Notes: a model not told the origin generated them from the sequence alone. A stretch of DNA of 20,973 nucleotides from an uncultured Bacteroidota bacterium (GCA_937920105.1 CALETH010000109.1:1-20973), one strand, 5' to 3'. Counted from the stretch's first letter, positions 14,401 to 20,483 are shown. Program-made: numbers and translations.

Positions 14401-15669
14401 GATATAAAACTTTATGCAATCCCACAAGAATTAATAACAGAAAAAATAGCAGAAATAGCATTTGAAAAAGACAAATTTAATTTTACATGGATGCCGAAAC
14501 AATTTATGACATTAGAAATGTGTAAAAAAGCGGCTTGGCATGATTATGGACATTTGATAGAATATATGCCCATCAAATATCGTACAAAAGAAGTGTGCGA
14601 AATTTCAGTGAGAAGAAATTCTGATACCTTACGCTTCGTTCCGTTAGAACATCGAACAAAAGAAGTTTGTATTGGAGGATTGAAACAACACAGCCGTTGT
14701 TTAAAATACATTCCCTATGAACAATATGTTCCAATTTTTACGCACTTTATTACAATAGAAAGAGATGAATTTTACAAAGCATATCCATACACAAAAAGAG
14801 GAATAGGATATTTTTATGAAAATAAATTTGAAAAAGCCCTTGAAGATTTTTCTAAAGTGTTGGAATTTGCGAACACTGAAGAAGCCAGTGAATCAAATAT
14901 AGCAGAAAGTACCTATTACACAGGTTGGTGTTATTACAAAATGGGAAAAACAGAAGAAGCAAAAAAACTTTTTGAAAAATCTCAAGAACTATTTAAAAAT
15001 ATTTCGGAAGATAGTAGATTAACGGAATACTATGATGTTGCTGCATTTCCTCCTATTGAAATTGCCGTTTGGGAATTTTCAAAAGGTGAATTTGATTTTA
15101 TGATAGAAAAAGCCCAAAATGAAATTAATAATAAATCATGGGAAACAGCTTTACAATACATTAATAAAGCGGAAGAATTACTCAATAAATCACAATGCAG
15201 TGAAATGACTTTTTGGGCGGTAGTATGGGATTTTCAACGATATGCTTTATATGAAGCAGGAAAAAAAGAAGAAGCAAGAAAAGTGTGTCAACATGCTATT
15301 GAAAAATTAAGCAAAGTTCAACTTTGGAGTTATTTAGAAACACATAATCATATTCGTGCAACATTGCGAAGCGCCCACAATATGCTTGCGTATCACATCT
15401 ACGAAACCGGAGCAACATTAGAAGAATTAGAAAAAGGAATAGAACACATAGAAAAATCTTTTTCTATTATTGCACCAATAGAAGATAAAAAAGCATTATT
15501 TGAATTTTATGAAACAAAAGCATTGTTATTTAAAAAAGCCGCAAAATTCAATCCGAAATATGAAACGAAATTTGAAAAAATTCTAACGCAAATAGAATCC
15601 AAAAAATTAGTAGAAAAAGGATTTGTTCACAACGAAGAATTGAAAAAATATCATAAAATCATAACATAA
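11449..15669 (+). CDS. Giant WGR/SUKH-like/TPR multidomain protein
   Basis: A 1406-residue soluble protein, function unknown. Regions by eye: WGR-type domain (1-70; W16 and VRFGKI at 27-32 in place of the 'GR' core); SMI1/KNR4 (SUKH)-like domain (85-245; VPEQLKKFWLAVGGFQ); a charged low-complexity linker (246-310); a beta-helix/polymer-forming-like segment (about 358-480; 'DGDLEIDGNF', 'VVKGNLTIKGSL', 'VTGNVTVD', then 'DAPYFVGWYVDLYTLQF'); TPR repeats (about 545-725); about eleven 'xxxIPxExxTxEVCxxAxx' repeats (about 755-1095), like DUF4116-type repeats; and C-terminal TPRs (about 1111-1370). No signal peptide or membrane helix is seen, so it is cytosolic. AAGGAG at 11438-11443, 5 nt before the ATG, gives one of the best ribosome sites here. 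WGR domains bind nucleic acids or occur in MolR-like proteins, and SUKH domains often act as immunity proteins. A scaffold or immunity role is inference. Confidence 0.85.
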   Translation: MKHYLTYQDSKSNKFWEIETSGKTFTVRFGKIDTKGQTQTKEFATEEQCLKEANKLVSEKLKKGYKEVIQENPLPEKQIINSENTIQHYIEFFEKNKEHCRSEISTEEHIQEYEKKIGFSVPEQLKKFWLAVGGFQTKREFQQTADFTLYGAGGNSALLNSNNLYTFLYQIFFDKEKLNGFSEEEINFLNDNFIVYGTILSLENNIDYYEVSYFDISGQFGKIKFENVPTAEIKPFLQELLQQKERLQPFLKNTETKKPENIKSNSSVFDKIASLFTKKTDEEKPQEEKQNLTVFEKLDLYTEKKREREKQEEQEPLPYGLENITYDECLKRLNVAELFKPGKIESDNEQDEIDWSRFYIFFHDGDLEIDGNFNVKGCYFYETVIVVKGNLTIKGSLSYNFYVTGNVTVDKIFIYGESHYRYCGGKFQVKYMANLSAEDDEATISGNGQVIDAPYFVGWYVDLYTLQFSPQTIIFIMGDRDDVEAYKLKNIVFKGQDALYALKPELYYNVGEGTSESFLCEDEILKCLQNKQSIFIDGFNPQCMHDYYKGVSFSNDKRYKDCFLMMKKVIEISPNFYLAYAVAANSLSEEGAYKQSLEYYQKAIELFPSKLHHTNYSILNFALYSIRLGDLQTAMEYTEKALKQNDNNYYVYRVRGEIYLLQNNLTLAKQDLLKAQELNHWHRTTNWLLGFIYYKEGDKKNAEKHFTIAIRDNYENLNVFYDKANDLSFFYKKDTPVDWETKTFNDIIEPTKDETYWLNVIQEKKSLEFIPEEHRTLAVCEKALEYTGRAISLFPENIITQNHCIQALTKPNGYNCKLREIPKKFIDKELCKKALYVEIEFVPQEILDYEICYDAVSKNCREFEKIPNKYKDEEMHIIAITSGALDKYGLKFSSKYYTASYIKKAIDKTIQTLNHIPVELVDKEIYDYTGKKYGNTPKWKEIISTHNRDSYKILGKQKYNYDVLDHVWKVFWDEKYLLDVIKNADIKLYAIPQELITEKIAEIAFEKDKFNFTWMPKQFMTLEMCKKAAWHDYGHLIEYMPIKYRTKEVCEISVRRNSDTLRFVPLEHRTKEVCIGGLKQHSRCLKYIPYEQYVPIFTHFITIERDEFYKAYPYTKRGIGYFYENKFEKALEDFSKVLEFANTEEASESNIAESTYYTGWCYYKMGKTEEAKKLFEKSQELFKNISEDSRLTEYYDVAAFPPIEIAVWEFSKGEFDFMIEKAQNEINNKSWETALQYINKAEELLNKSQCSEMTFWAVVWDFQRYALYEAGKKEEARKVCQHAIEKLSKVQLWSYLETHNHIRATLRSAHNMLAYHIYETGATLEELEKGIEHIEKSFSIIAPIEDKKALFEFYETKALLFKKAAKFNPKYETKFEKILTQIESKKLVEKGFVHNEELKKYHKIIT

Positions 15670-15701
15670 TTAGTGAAAAAACAAATATATTGGATAGCAA
15701 A

Positions 15702-15839
15702 ATGAAATTACCCAAAAATAAAATTTCGAAAAAATTTTTAGAAAAAAAAGAAAAAGAAATTATAGATGCATGTGAAAGATATAATCTTGAAGAAAAAAAA
15801 CTCTCTCAAGAATTGAGAATTACTGAAACAAAAATATAA
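15702..15839 (+). CDS. 45-residue basic/helical protein, Fis-HTH-like tail
   Basis: ATG at 15702 to TAA at 15837-15839. The protein starts MKLPKNKISKKFLEKK and ends ACERYNLEEKKLSQELRITETKI. The last 27 residues resemble a Fis-type helix-turn-helix ('I..A....n...aA..LgIs.t.'), ending just where the recognition helix would finish. It starts 33 nt after the WGR gene and ends 11 nt before the rnhB start. No Shine-Dalgarno sequence is clear. Its composition is like its neighbours. It could be a true small protein, a degraded regulator or chance. Confidence 0.4.
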   Translation: MKLPKNKISKKFLEKKEKEIIDACERYNLEEKKLSQELRITETKI

Positions 15840-15850
15840 TACAAAACAAA

Positions 15851-16456
15851 GTGTCCTCACTAGTAAATTTCCACACACACGAAAATCACTATTGGCAAAA
15901 AGGAATCCGATACATTGCTGGAGTTGATGAAGCCGGACGCGGACCACTTGCAGGACCAGTTGTAGCAGCAGCAGTCATTTTCGAAAAAAATATTCTCATC
16001 GCAGGTGTGAACGATTCCAAAAAACTTACGGAAAAACAACGAGAAGAATTAGAACATCAAATTCGCGAACAATCACTCGCCATCGGAATTGGAATTGTTG
16101 ATAATGAAACCATAGATAAAATCAATATTCTTCAAGCATCAATTCTTGCAATGCACAAAGCAATAGAGTCACTCACCATCCAACCGCAACAACTTTTAGT
16201 TGATGGAAATTTTTTTAAGCACGAAAAAATTTCTGTGCAAAATATCATTAAAGGAGATAGTCTATCACATTCCATCGCCGCAGCATCCATCATTGCAAAA
16301 GTAACACGTGATACAATGATGAAAGAATATGACACAAAATTTCCACAGTACGGATTTGCACAACACAAAGGATATGGAACAAAAAAACATCTCGAAGCAA
16401 TCCGCCAACATGGATATTGTGAAATTCACAGACGTTCATTTCAAATAGAATTATGA
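15851..16456 (+). CDS. rnhB: Ribonuclease HII
   Basis: Cleaves the RNA strand of RNA-DNA hybrids and single ribonucleotides misincorporated in DNA. The 201-residue length is usual. Catalytic acidic residues are D26, E27 (GVDEAGRGPLAGPV), D118 (LLVDGN) and D136 (KGDSLSHSIAAASIIAKVTRD region). The C-terminal YGFAQHKGYGTKKHLEAI is the family signature. The start is GTG at 15851; no better in-frame ATG exists before the GVDEAGRG motif. The stop overlaps yraN by 4 nt (ATGA), indicating translational coupling. rnhB-yraN is a widely conserved neighbour pair. Confidence 0.95.
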   Translation: MSSLVNFHTHENHYWQKGIRYIAGVDEAGRGPLAGPVVAAAVIFEKNILIAGVNDSKKLTEKQREELEHQIREQSLAIGIGIVDNETIDKINILQASILAMHKAIESLTIQPQQLLVDGNFFKHEKISVQNIIKGDSLSHSIAAASIIAKVTRDTMMKEYDTKFPQYGFAQHKGYGTKKHLEAIRQHGYCEIHRRSFQIEL

Positions 16457-16803
16457 AAACCACAGAAATTGGAAAACAAGGAGAACAGTACGCAATCCAA
16501 TTTTTGAAAGAAAAAAACTATGCCATTCTCACCACACATTTTATTTACAATCACGGTGAAATAGATATTATTGCAAAAGAAGAAAATGAAATTGTTTTTG
16601 TAGAAGTCAAAACACGACGAAGTAAAAAATTCGGAAAACCAGAAGAATCCGTAACACCAAAAAAACAAGAACTCCTACGCCGAACAGCAGAAGGATATAT
16701 CACCCAAAATAATCTTACCAACATTTCTTGCAGATTTGATGTTATTGCAATTTCTTTCCATCAGCAAAAAATTATGTATGAACATTTCAAAAATGCTTTT
16801 TAG
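16453..16803 (+). CDS. yraN: YraN / UPF0102 family nuclease-like protein
   Basis: A 116-residue protein of the Holliday-junction-resolvase/restriction-endonuclease-like fold. The order G..GE..A..FL, 'HGEIDIIAKEENEIVFVEVKTRR' (written here in part: GEIDIIA and VFVEVKTRR) and KKQELLRRTAEGYI gives the E-x-D ... E-V-K active site typical of UPF0102. DNA binding or repair is assumed for the family but not firmly established. It starts on the ATGA overlap with rnhB and is the last gene of that unit. A promoter for the next gene begins 18 nt after its stop. Confidence 0.9.
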   Translation: MKTTEIGKQGEQYAIQFLKEKNYAILTTHFIYNHGEIDIIAKEENEIVFVEVKTRRSKKFGKPEESVTPKKQELLRRTAEGYITQNNLTNISCRFDVIAISFHQQKIMYEHFKNAF

Positions 16804-16821
16804 CGTAAGTGATTTCTTTGT

Positions 16822-16852
16822 TTGACATTCCACTGCTTTTTCTGTATTTTTG
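16822..16852 (+). promoter_or_regulatory. Strong promoter of sppA
   Basis: TTGACA (16822-16827) and TATTTT (16845-16850) are 17 nt apart, a near-consensus sigma-70 arrangement. The same bases also fit the Bacteroidota form, TTTG (16821-16824) and TAnnTTTG read as TATTTTTG (16845-16852), with a 20-nt gap. The predicted start near 16858 gives a leader of about 16 nt before the ATG at 16874. This argues against the in-frame TTG at 16850, which would sit in the -10 box. Confidence 0.65.
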
Positions 16853-16873
16853 ATTGAGAAAAATAATATAACT

Positions 16874-17782
16874 ATGAAAAAATCAACAAAATGGTTTCTT
16901 ATTATTGGCGGAAGTGTTTTTGCATTCTTTATTGTAATGCTCATTATAGGTATTGTTGCTTTATTTAAAGGTGGAGAAGACTACGAAGAAGTTACCATTT
17001 CCGGAAAAGGTGGAACACTTGCCTTGATAGAATTGTCAGAACCAATAGTTTCTTCAGAAAATACTGTACGATTATTGAAAAAATACAGAGAAAATTCCAG
17101 TGTAAAAGGAATTATTTTTCGTGTAGAAACGCCGGGTGGCGGAGTAGCAGCAAGTCAAGAAATTTATGAAGAAGTAAAAAAAACTCGTGAAAGTGGAAAA
17201 CCTGTTGTAATTTCTATGGGAGCCGTTGCAGCAAGTGGCGGATATTACATTTCTTGTGGAGCAAGTAAAATAGTAGCAAATCCCGGAACAGTTACCGGAA
17301 GTATTGGAGTTATTACACAATTTATGCACTTCAATCAACTCATGGAAAAAATTGGAGTGAGTTCAACCACCGTTAAAAGCGGAAAACTGAAAGATTCCGG
17401 TTCACCATTAAGAGCATTTAACGAAGATGATAAAAAATATTTTCAAGAAGTAGTGAATGATTTGTACGCTCAGTTTGTAGAAGTTGTATCACAAGAAAGA
17501 AATTTACCAATAGAAAAAGTAAAACAATTAGCCGATGGAAGAGTATATACCGGAAAACAAGCATACAATGTTGGTTTGGTAGATACATTAGGAACATATG
17601 AAGATGCAATTACAATTACTGCAAACCTTGCAGGAATTTCTGGAACACCAAAACTTATTAAAGAACGAAAAAAAGAAAAATTGGTAGATATGTTTGTCGG
17701 GGAAGCAAAAAGTGGAATAAATTCATTAAAGCAAGAAATGTTATACGAGCCATTAGTACAATATATGATTGTAAAACCCTAA
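16874..17782 (+). CDS. sppA: Signal peptide peptidase SppA (S49 family)
   Basis: A membrane-bound serine protease that degrades cleaved signal peptides. With ATG at 16874 it has 302 residues, the length of the short SppA form. An N-terminal transmembrane helix (about residues 6-29, WFLIIGGSVFAFFIVMLIIG) is followed by the protease domain: ETPGGGVAASQEI, the nucleophile Ser121 in GAVAASGGYYIS, GTVTGSIGVI, and Lys173 in KSGKLKDSGSP as general base. The Ser-Lys spacing of 52 equals that of Bacillus SppA. The TTG at 16850 is rejected as start because it lies in the promoter. It ends at 17782 with a GC-rich hairpin beyond. Confidence 0.93.
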   Translation: MKKSTKWFLIIGGSVFAFFIVMLIIGIVALFKGGEDYEEVTISGKGGTLALIELSEPIVSSENTVRLLKKYRENSSVKGIIFRVETPGGGVAASQEIYEEVKKTRESGKPVVISMGAVAASGGYYISCGASKIVANPGTVTGSIGVITQFMHFNQLMEKIGVSSTTVKSGKLKDSGSPLRAFNEDDKKYFQEVVNDLYAQFVEVVSQERNLPIEKVKQLADGRVYTGKQAYNVGLVDTLGTYEDAITITANLAGISGTPKLIKERKKEKLVDMFVGEAKSGINSLKQEMLYEPLVQYMIVKP

Positions 17783-17785
17783 AAT

Positions 17786-17806
17786 TTCCCTCCTATTAGG
17801 AGGGAA
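17786..17806. repeat. GC-rich hairpin after sppA
   Basis: TTCCCTCC-TATTA-GGAGGGAA, an 8-bp perfect stem starting 4 nt after the sppA stop. No T-run follows (ACAAGGGTGGTC comes next), so a factor-independent terminator is doubtful. It may be an mRNA-stabilising 3' structure or another dispersed repeat. Confidence 0.55.
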
Positions 17807-17872
17807 TACAAGGGTGGTCATTTTTACAATAAAAAAAATCCATCGTTATAGAAATCAAGAAGGAAAAACATT

Positions 17873-18172
17873 ATGACCAAAGCAGATATAGTAGATGCAA
17901 TTGCCTCAGGAACCGGTTTAACAAAAGTAGAAACCGAAGCCGTTGTTGACGGGTTTATTCAAACCGTTATTGGAGCAATGCGAGAAGGGAAAAATATAGA
18001 AATTCGCGGCTTTGGAAGTTTCAAAGTAAAAAAACGAAAAGGAAGAATGGCACGAAATCCACGAACAGGAGAAAAGGTTCCTGTGTTGGACCATTATGTT
18101 CCACTCTTTAAAGTATCAAAAGAAGTAAAAATCGCTGTAAATGAAAATCTCAAAAAAACAAAAGGAATATAA
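17873..18172 (+). CDS. HU-family DNA-binding protein
   Basis: A 99-residue nucleoid protein of the HU/IHF family, a dimer that bends DNA. Helices 1-2 cover residues 3-40, GFGSF (46-50) begins the beta saddle, and RMARNPRTGEKVPV holds the arm tip with the DNA-intercalating Pro63. The C-terminal FKVSKEVKIAVN helix is typical. AAGGA about 10 nt upstream supports the ATG. Whether it is HU or an IHF-type subunit cannot be settled from the sequence alone. It heads a run of small genes with short spacers. Confidence 0.95.
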   Translation: MTKADIVDAIASGTGLTKVETEAVVDGFIQTVIGAMREGKNIEIRGFGSFKVKKRKGRMARNPRTGEKVPVLDHYVPLFKVSKEVKIAVNENLKKTKGI

Positions 18173-18216
18173 ACATTCATTAATTTATTAACATCTTTAT
18201 ATAGAAGGAAATTTTT

Positions 18217-18312
18217 ATGCCAAGTGGTAAAAAAAGAAAACGTCATAAAATGGCAACACACAAACGCAAAAAACGCTTAAGAAAAATGCGTCATAAAAAG
18301 AAAAATCGATAA
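18217..18312 (+). CDS. bS22/mS38-like (AURKAIP1/COX24 domain) mini-protein
   Basis: A 31-residue highly basic protein, MPSGKKRKRHKMATHK followed by KRKKRLRKMRHKKKNR. This is the conserved small protein of Bacteroidota annotated with the AURKAIP1/COX24 domain, related to mitochondrial ribosomal mS38 and mycobacterial bS22, so a role in the small ribosomal subunit is likely. GAAGGAA at 18204-18210, 6 nt before the ATG, is a good ribosome site. It is easily missed because of its length. It lies 44 nt after the HU gene and 26 nt before the YtxH gene. Presence in the ribosome is inferred from homology. Confidence 0.85.
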   Translation: MPSGKKRKRHKMATHKRKKRLRKMRHKKKNR

Positions 18313-18338
18313 ACAATTTTAATTGAAAGGAAAAAATT

Positions 18339-18692
18339 ATGGGACGCGAAGAAGAAAGAAGTGCCGCAAAAAGTTTTTTTCTTGGAGTGTTAACTGGTGG
18401 AGCAGTAGGTGCAATCATTGCACTTTTGTATGCACCAAAACCAGGAAAAGAACTCCGTGCTGATATTAAAAATAAAGCCGGAGAACTTATTGATGAAGCC
18501 GAAGAATACATTGAAAAAGCAAAAGAAAAAGCAGGAGATATTATTCATGAAGGAAAAAAACGTTCCGAACATTTAATATCCGATGCAAAAAAACAAGCCG
18601 CTTCATTACTTGCGGATGCAGAAAAAATTCTTGCCGAAGCAAAAGAAAAAGTTTCGGAAGAAGTAAAATCAAAACTCAATAAACGCTCATAA
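18339..18692 (+). CDS. YtxH-domain protein
   Basis: 117 residues. It has a glycine-rich transmembrane segment (13-31, FFLGVLTGGAVGAIIALLY) followed by the YtxH hallmark APKPGKELR (32-40) and a long amphipathic Lys/Glu/Ala-rich helix (41-112) that is probably coiled-coil. By family it is a stress-linked inner-membrane protein of unknown mechanism. GAAAGGA before the ATG at 18339 supports the start. The next gene (DUF948) begins 22 nt later, matching the ytxG-ytxH pairing of Bacillus, though in the opposite order. Confidence 0.88.
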   Translation: MGREEERSAAKSFFLGVLTGGAVGAIIALLYAPKPGKELRADIKNKAGELIDEAEEYIEKAKEKAGDIIHEGKKRSEHLISDAKKQAASLLADAEKILAEAKEKVSEEVKSKLNKRS

Positions 18693-18701
18693 CTTCTCTT
18701 G

Positions 18702-18708
18702 AAAGGAG
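18702..18708 (+). promoter_or_regulatory. Shine-Dalgarno site that selects a GTG start
   Basis: AAAGGAG is placed 6 nt before the GTG at 18715. An ATG at 18713 overlaps it but is in another frame and stops after six codons (ATG TGG AAA ATT TTT TAT TAG). The long DUF948 frame therefore uses GTG. Confidence 0.7.
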
Positions 18709-18714
18709 CGCAAT

Positions 18715-19101
18715 GTGGAAAATTTTTTATTAGTAGTACAAATTATTGTATTACTATCGTTGTCATTTCTTGCATTATATCTTGTAGTTTTTTTAATGAA
18801 AATGAAAACACTTGCAGAAACGACAGAAAAAAATATTAAAGAATTCAGCACCAGAGCACTTCCCGTTTTGGAAAATATGGAAGTTATCACTTCTAAACTT
18901 CGGACCATCACAGAAAACGTTGATGACCAAATTACCATAGTGAGAAATTCCGTACAATCTATAAAAACAGTAACCGATAACATTGTAGATTTTGAACGCA
19001 GAGTACAAGAAAGAATAGAATCACCAGTAATGGAAGTAGCAACGTACATTGGTGCAATTTCAAAAGGAATCACCTTAGTGCTGAAAAGATTTTTCGGATG
19101 A
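18715..19101 (+). CDS. DUF948 (YtxG-like) membrane protein
   Basis: 128 residues with GTG start. One transmembrane helix (about 4-28, FLLVVQIIVLLSLSFLALYL) is followed by a long methyl-accepting-like helical region rich in Thr/Val/Asn heptads (TTEKNIKEF, VITSKLRTITENVDDQ, IVRNSVQSIKTVTDN). This is typical of DUF948. The C-terminus VATYIGAISKGITLVLKRFF is amphipathic. It is encoded directly after a YtxH gene, with which it presumably acts at the membrane. Function unknown. It is the last gene before a terminator at 19134. Confidence 0.82.
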   Translation: MENFLLVVQIIVLLSLSFLALYLVVFLMKMKTLAETTEKNIKEFSTRALPVLENMEVITSKLRTITENVDDQITIVRNSVQSIKTVTDNIVDFERRVQERIESPVMEVATYIGAISKGITLVLKRFFG

Positions 19102-19133
19102 TAAGAACAAAGAAAAATCAGTAAGGAGAAATG

Positions 19134-19177
19134 AAAAATAACCTTTCAGAAGTTATATTTTGAAAGGTTATTTTTTT
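19134..19177 (+). terminator. Rho-independent terminator after the HU-YtxH-DUF948 run
   Basis: AAATAACCTTTCA (19136-19148) pairs perfectly with TGAAAGGTTATTT (19161-19173). It is extendable by two A-T pairs on the outside, with a 12-nt loop, and is followed by T's. It lies 32 nt after the DUF948 stop. A 10-codon ORF with an AAGGAG site overlaps it (see findings). Confidence 0.75.
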
Positions 19178-19187
19178 GTAGAAATAC

Positions 19188-19214
19188 AATCTGTGCCAAT
19201 CTGTGAAATCTGTG
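19188..19214. repeat. Three short direct repeats of AATCTGTG
   Basis: AATCTGTG occurs at 19188-19195, 19198-19205 and 19207-19214 with periods of 10 and 9 nt, ending 34 nt before the acyl-CoA dehydrogenase ATG. It could be a regulator binding array on one DNA face, or a piece of a dispersed repeat. Confidence 0.5.
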
Positions 19215-19248
19215 GCAATTATTTAACCATTTTATAGAAAGAAAAACT

Positions 19249-20400
19249 ATGTCTTCAGGATTCAATCTTGACCCCACCGAAAATATGTTACTCGTTCAAC
19301 AAACCGCACGAGAATTTGCAGAAAAAGAATTACGCCCAGTAGTAATGAAATATGATGAAACACAAGAATTTCCATTTCCAATCATGAAAAAATTAGCAGA
19401 ACTCGGATTTCTTGGAGCAACATTTCCCGAAGAATATAACGGTGCCGGACTTTCTCCATTAGAATTTACCGTGATGATAGAAGAAATTGCAAAAGTGGAC
19501 CCATCCGTTGCACTTTCCTTGTGTGCACATAACGGACTTTCCGCAAGTCACATTTTCATGTTTGCCAATGAATCCCAAAAGAAAAAATATCTTCCGGATT
19601 TATGTTCAGGAAAAAAAATCGGTGGTTGGGGATTAACAGAGGCATTTTCTGGAAGTGATGCTGGCGGAATGCGAACAACCGCTGTAAAAAATGGAAAAAC
19701 GTGGACATTAAACGGAAATAAAAATTTTATTACTCACGGTTCTGTTGGTGATATATTTATCATATTAGCCGTAACCGATAAATCTAAAAATAAAAATGGA
19801 ATTTCTGCATTCATTGTAGAAAAATCCATGAAAGGATTTTCCGTAGGGAAAAAAGAAAATAAATTAGGAATGCGGGCAAGTGATACATCCAGTTTAATTT
19901 TTGATAATATTCAAGTTCCGGAAGAAAATCTTATTGGAAAAGAAGGAGAGGGATTTAAACAAGCATTGCAAGTATTAGATAGCGGACGTATCGGAATTGC
20001 AGCCCTTTCTGTAGGAATTGCACAAGGTTCATTAGATGCAAGTGTAAAATATGCAAAAGAGCGTCAGCAATTTGGAAAAACATTAGCAGAGTTTCAAGGA
20101 ATACAATTTAAACTTGCAGATATGGCAATGGAAATAGAAGCCGCACGATTGTTGACTCGCAAAGCAGCATTCTTAAAACAAGAAGGAAAAGATATTAATC
20201 TTGCAGCAGCACAAGCAAAATATTTCGCGAGCGAAATTGCCAGCAAAGCCGCCAACGAAGCAGTGCAAATTCATGGTGGATATGGTTTTATTAAAGAATT
20301 TCCGGTAGAAAAATTTTATCGTGATGTAAAATTAATGACTATTGGTGAAGGAACATCCGAAGTGCAAAAAATGGTTATTGCAAGAAAAGTTTTGGAATAG
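19249..20400 (+). CDS. Acyl-CoA dehydrogenase (short/medium-chain type)
   Basis: A FAD enzyme oxidising acyl-CoA to trans-2-enoyl-CoA, passing electrons to ETF. The 383 residues cover the usual three domains: N-terminal helical (about 6-117), middle beta (about 120-220; WGLTEAFSGSDAGGMRTTAV) and C-terminal helical (about 228-380; RQQFGKTLAEFQGIQFKLAD, HGGYGFIKEFPVEKFYRD). The catalytic base is E367 in IGEGTSEVQK, the position used by short- and medium-chain enzymes. Chain length cannot be read safely. Isovaleryl- or glutaryl-CoA types are less likely. The ribosome site before ATG 19249 is weak (AGAAAG). The gene appears to stand alone, with no ETF or thiolase genes adjacent. Confidence 0.93.
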   Translation: MSSGFNLDPTENMLLVQQTAREFAEKELRPVVMKYDETQEFPFPIMKKLAELGFLGATFPEEYNGAGLSPLEFTVMIEEIAKVDPSVALSLCAHNGLSASHIFMFANESQKKKYLPDLCSGKKIGGWGLTEAFSGSDAGGMRTTAVKNGKTWTLNGNKNFITHGSVGDIFIILAVTDKSKNKNGISAFIVEKSMKGFSVGKKENKLGMRASDTSSLIFDNIQVPEENLIGKEGEGFKQALQVLDSGRIGIAALSVGIAQGSLDASVKYAKERQQFGKTLAEFQGIQFKLADMAMEIEAARLLTRKAAFLKQEGKDINLAAAQAKYFASEIASKAANEAVQIHGGYGFIKEFPVEKFYRDVKLMTIGEGTSEVQKMVIARKVLE

Positions 20401-20453
20401 CAACAATGGATTATACGGATTATATGAATTGATTATTTGAAAAATAAAAAAAC

Positions 20454-20483
20454 AATGTCATGCCTGCGAAAGCAGGCATCCAT
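20454..20483. repeat. Dispersed palindromic repeat family A, copy 2
   Basis: A 30-nt element with hairpin TGCCTGC-GAAA-GCAGGCA and the same flanks (AATGTCA, TCCAT) as copy 1 at 6197-6226. The four differences form two compensatory base-pair exchanges (T-A to G-C and C-G to T-A). It lies 53 nt after the acyl-CoA dehydrogenase stop. Confidence 0.85.

Noticed and set aside
16850..16873. TTG start for sppA giving eight extra residues
   Set aside because: The TTG overlaps the -10 box of a strong promoter and adds charged residues before the membrane anchor; ATG 16874 is better.
17823..17852. TTTACA / TATAGA as a promoter for the HU gene
   Set aside because: The start of transcription would fall on the ribosome site, leaving almost no leader; spacing is 18 nt and the match is weak.
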